64,000 bases of DNA from Hippophae tibetana (Eukaryota; Streptophyta; Magnoliopsida; Rosales; Elaeagnaceae), in assembly GCA_037013495.1 (NCBI GenBank), contig JAZDXN010000013.1:868001-932000 (forward strand), read 5' to 3'. Position 1 is the first letter of the stretch. Each line of letters begins with the position of its first letter. The notes under the pieces are model-generated. The model saw only the letters and a list, made by a program, of their open reading frames with translations. It was not told the origin of the DNA and did no database searches. Shown here one piece after another: positions 61,501 to 64,000 of this stretch. Made by a program: the position numbers and the translations under genes.

Positions 61501-64000
61501 CAGTTGGTTCCAAAATAACGAAGATGTCTCAATTCAAATACTACATTTTTTTATGAGAGCTAATTAATCTATGTATAATTTAACGATGCAAACTGTCGGA
61601 CACACGCTCCTCCGTATTTTCCTTCAATGACAAAGTACGTGATTGGTTAACCACCTAAAATTAAATACTTACATCCACATTTTTTCTAGGTATAATATTT
61701 TGTCACTTATGTTTTATCTTACACTTTCTAGCGAACAAGATATATTTGCTCGTCATTGTGGCAAACCTATCTAAACAAAATCATTTTGTAGTTAGACATA
61801 TTGATGGAGCATTCTATAACTTGCAACCTGTAGTTTTGATACCTCAATGTACTTAAATTATGTTTAAACTCATGATTGCATGTCAGAGCGGAGAGGCACG
61901 TCGTTGTATATTCCTTTGTTTAGAAACACCTTATCTTTTTGCACACAACCGTGTTCAATTTCAATAAGAATAGATTCATCTTCTTCTCGTCCTTGAAACT
62001 CACCAAGCCATATAAGAGATGAAAAGGTTGGAATGCATTAAGCAAGTTTGTTTGGTTACTTGAGCGTTTTATATTTGGGTTTTTAGTCTATTTCTCTTTG
62101 TGAAGTTTGAAGTAATCTATACAAACGGTACTTTCTTTGTACTATTAGTAAAGGAAATATCCTCGAAATAAGCTTCAATCAATTAGTTACTTGTTATTGA
62201 AGGGGTTTTCCTCATTACAGTTGGTTCCAAAATAACGAATAGGCACAATTCAAATGCTACATTTTTTTATGAGAGCTAATTAATATATGCATAATTTAAC
62301 GATGCATATTCTCGGACACACGCTCCTGCGTATCTTCCTTCAATGACAAAGTACGTGATCGGTTAACCACCAAACATTAAATACTTACGTCCACACTGCT
62401 TCTAGGTATAATATTTTGTCACTTATGTTTTATCTTACACTTTCTAGCGAACAAGATATATTTGCTCGTCATTGTGGCAAACCTATCTAAACAAAATCAT
62501 TTTGTAGTTAGACATATTGATGGAGGATTCTATAACTTGCAACCTGTAGTTTTGATACCTCAATGTACTTAAATTATGTTTAAACTCATGATTGCATGTC
62601 AGAGCGGAGAGGCACGTCGTTGTATATTCATAGGTTTAGAAACACCTTATCTTAATGCACACAACCGTGTTCAATTTCAATAAGAATAGATTCATCTTCT
62701 TCTCGTCCTTGAAACTCACCAAGCCATATAAGAGATGAAAAGGTTGGAATTCATTAAGCAAGTTTGTTTGGTAACTTGAGCGTTTTATATTTGGGTTTTC
62801 AGTCTATTTCTCTTTGTGAAGTTTGAAGTAATCTTTACAAACGGTACTTTCTTTGTACCATTAGTAAAAGAAATATACTCGAAATAAGCTTCAAGCAATT
62901 AGTTACTTGTTATTGAAGGGGTTTTCCTCATTACAGTTGGTTCCAAAATAACGAAGAGGTCTCAATTCAAATACTACATTTTTTTATGAGAGCTAATTAA
63001 TCTATGTATAATTTAACGATGCAAACTGTCGGACACACGCAACTGTGTATCTTCCTTCAATGACGAAGTACGTGATCGGTTAACCACCAAACATTATATA
63101 CTTACACCCACATTGCTTCTAGGTATAATATTTTGTCACTTATGTTTTATCTTACACTTTCTAGCGAACAAGATATATTTGCTCGTCATTGTGGCAAACC
63201 TATCTAAACAAAATCATTTTGTAGTTAGACATATTGATGGAGCATTCTATAACTTGGAACCTGTAGTTTTGATACCTCAATGTACTTAAATTATGTTTAA
63301 ACTCATGATTGCATGTCAGAGCGGAGAGGCACGTCGTTGTATATTCCTTTGTTTAGAAACACCTTATCTTAATGCACACAACCGTGTTCAATTTCAATAA
63401 GAATAGATTCATCTTCTTCTCGTCCTTGAAACTCACCAAGCCATATAAGAGATGAAAAGGTTGGAATTCATTAAGCAAGTTTGTTTGGTAACTTGAGCGT
63501 TTTATATTTGGGTTTTCAGTCTATTTCTCTTTGTGAAGTTTGAAGTAATCTTTACAAACGGTACTTTCTTTGTACCATTAGTAAAAGAAATATACTCGAA
63601 ATAAGCTTCAAGCAATTAGTTACTTGTTATTGAAGGGGTTTTCCTCATTACAGTTGGTTCCAAAATAACGAAGAGGTCTCAATTCAAATACTACATTTTT
63701 TTATGAGAGCTAATTAATCTATGTATAATTTAACGATGCAAACTGTCGGACACACGCAACTGTGTATCTTCCTTCAATGACGAAGTACGTGATCGGTTAA
63801 CCACCAAACATTATATACTTACACCCACATTGCTTCTAGGTATAATATTTTGTCACTTATGTTTTATCTTACACTTTCTAGCGAACAAGATATATTTGCT
63901 CGTCATTGTGGCAAACCTATCTAAACAAAATCATTTTGTAGTTAGACATATTGATGGAGCATTCTATAACTTGGAACCTGTAGTTTTGATACCTCAATGT
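58590..64000 (+). repeat. Eight-monomer higher-order repeat, copy 2 (incomplete at window end)
   Basis: 5,411 bp of the second copy, with monomers at 58590, 59307, 60023, 60740, 61457, 62174, 62890 and a truncated one at 63607. A private change is AATAAGATTAG near 61248. In the last monomer TATATACTTACACCC (near 63810) differs from TATATACTTACGTCC at the same place in copy 1 (near 58076), so one of them has exchanged sequence with another monomer type. Confidence 0.9.

Larger units (their letters stand above)
33254..64000 (+). repeat. 717-bp satellite array, right arm (43 monomers, last truncated)
   Basis: Same family, orientation and phase as the left arm. The array resumes inside the interrupted monomer: 30818-31290 gives 473 bases and 33260-33503 gives 244, together exactly 717. 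Monomer starts: 33504, 34220, 34937, 35654, 36371, 37088, 37805, 38522, 39239, 39956, 40673, 41389, 42106, 42823, 43539, 44256, 44973, 45689, 46405, 47122, 47839, 48556, 49273, 49990, 50707, 51424, 52140, 52856, 53573, 54289, 55006, 55723, 56440, 57156, 57873, 58590, 59307, 60023, 60740, 61457, 62174, 62890 and 63607. The last is cut by the window end after 394 bases, so the array continues beyond it. No gene or other insertion was seen in this arm. Confidence 0.97.

Noticed and set aside
1-64000. CRISPR array
   Set aside because: The repeat unit is 717 bp with no short repeat-spacer pattern; the 19-bp repeats at 31655-31757 have near-constant linkers, not unique spacers.
1-64000. rDNA intergenic spacer or telomere-associated repeat
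   Set aside because: I saw no 18S, 5.8S, 25S or 5S gene sequence and no TTTAGGG runs, so there is no support for either.
1-64000. Assembly artefact from collapsed or expanded repeats as an explanation for the duplications
   Set aside because: Matched copies differ by private single-base changes and deletions, which argues for real copies, although only long reads can exclude mis-assembly.

Overview
The window is almost entirely one satellite DNA array, apparently from a flowering-plant nuclear genome. A monomer of about 717 bp, each starting at a conserved HindIII site (AAGCTT), is repeated head-to-tail in the + orientation from base 1 to base 64000. I count 87 monomers; the last is cut by the window end and one is split by an insertion. 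I recognise no protein-coding gene, rRNA, tRNA, CRISPR array or telomere repeat. The plant assignment rests on the inserted element, which has a plant-type promoter and LTR-like tail. I cannot name the species or say whether the array is centromeric, pericentromeric, subtelomeric or knob heterochromatin.

Layout: 1 to about 10 kb holds the more varied monomers, including variants not seen further right. From 10,746 to 23,649 two copies of a nine-monomer, 6,452-bp higher-order unit lie side by side. From about 23.6 to 31.3 kb shorter two- and three-monomer duplications dominate. At 31,290-33,253 a 1,964-bp foreign element splits one monomer and is flanked by a 5-bp target duplication. It is best read as a solo LTR of a Ty3/gypsy-type retrotransposon. 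From 33,260 to 43.5 kb there are two separate three-monomer (about 2,151 bp) tandem duplications. 43.5 to 52.8 kb is a mosaic of the same monomer types, and 52,856 to the window end carries two copies of an eight-monomer, 5,734-bp unit.

Monomers fall into recurring sequence types, labelled here A (AATAGGCTCAATT, 716 bp), B (GAAGCGGTCTC with GCAACTGTGTATC), C and C' (AATGAAGAGG with CTCCTCCGTATTTTC; C' has GTTAAAACTC), D and D' (GAAGAGGTCTC with TATATACTTACACCC; D' has TTCCTTTATTTAG) and E (GAAGATGTCTC with CTCCTCCG). They tend to follow the order A-B-C-C'-D-D'-E-A, with members skipped or doubled. This is the pattern expected when unequal crossing-over and gene conversion act on an older higher-order repeat. 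The window therefore records satellite turnover and one retrotransposon insertion, not a gene system.
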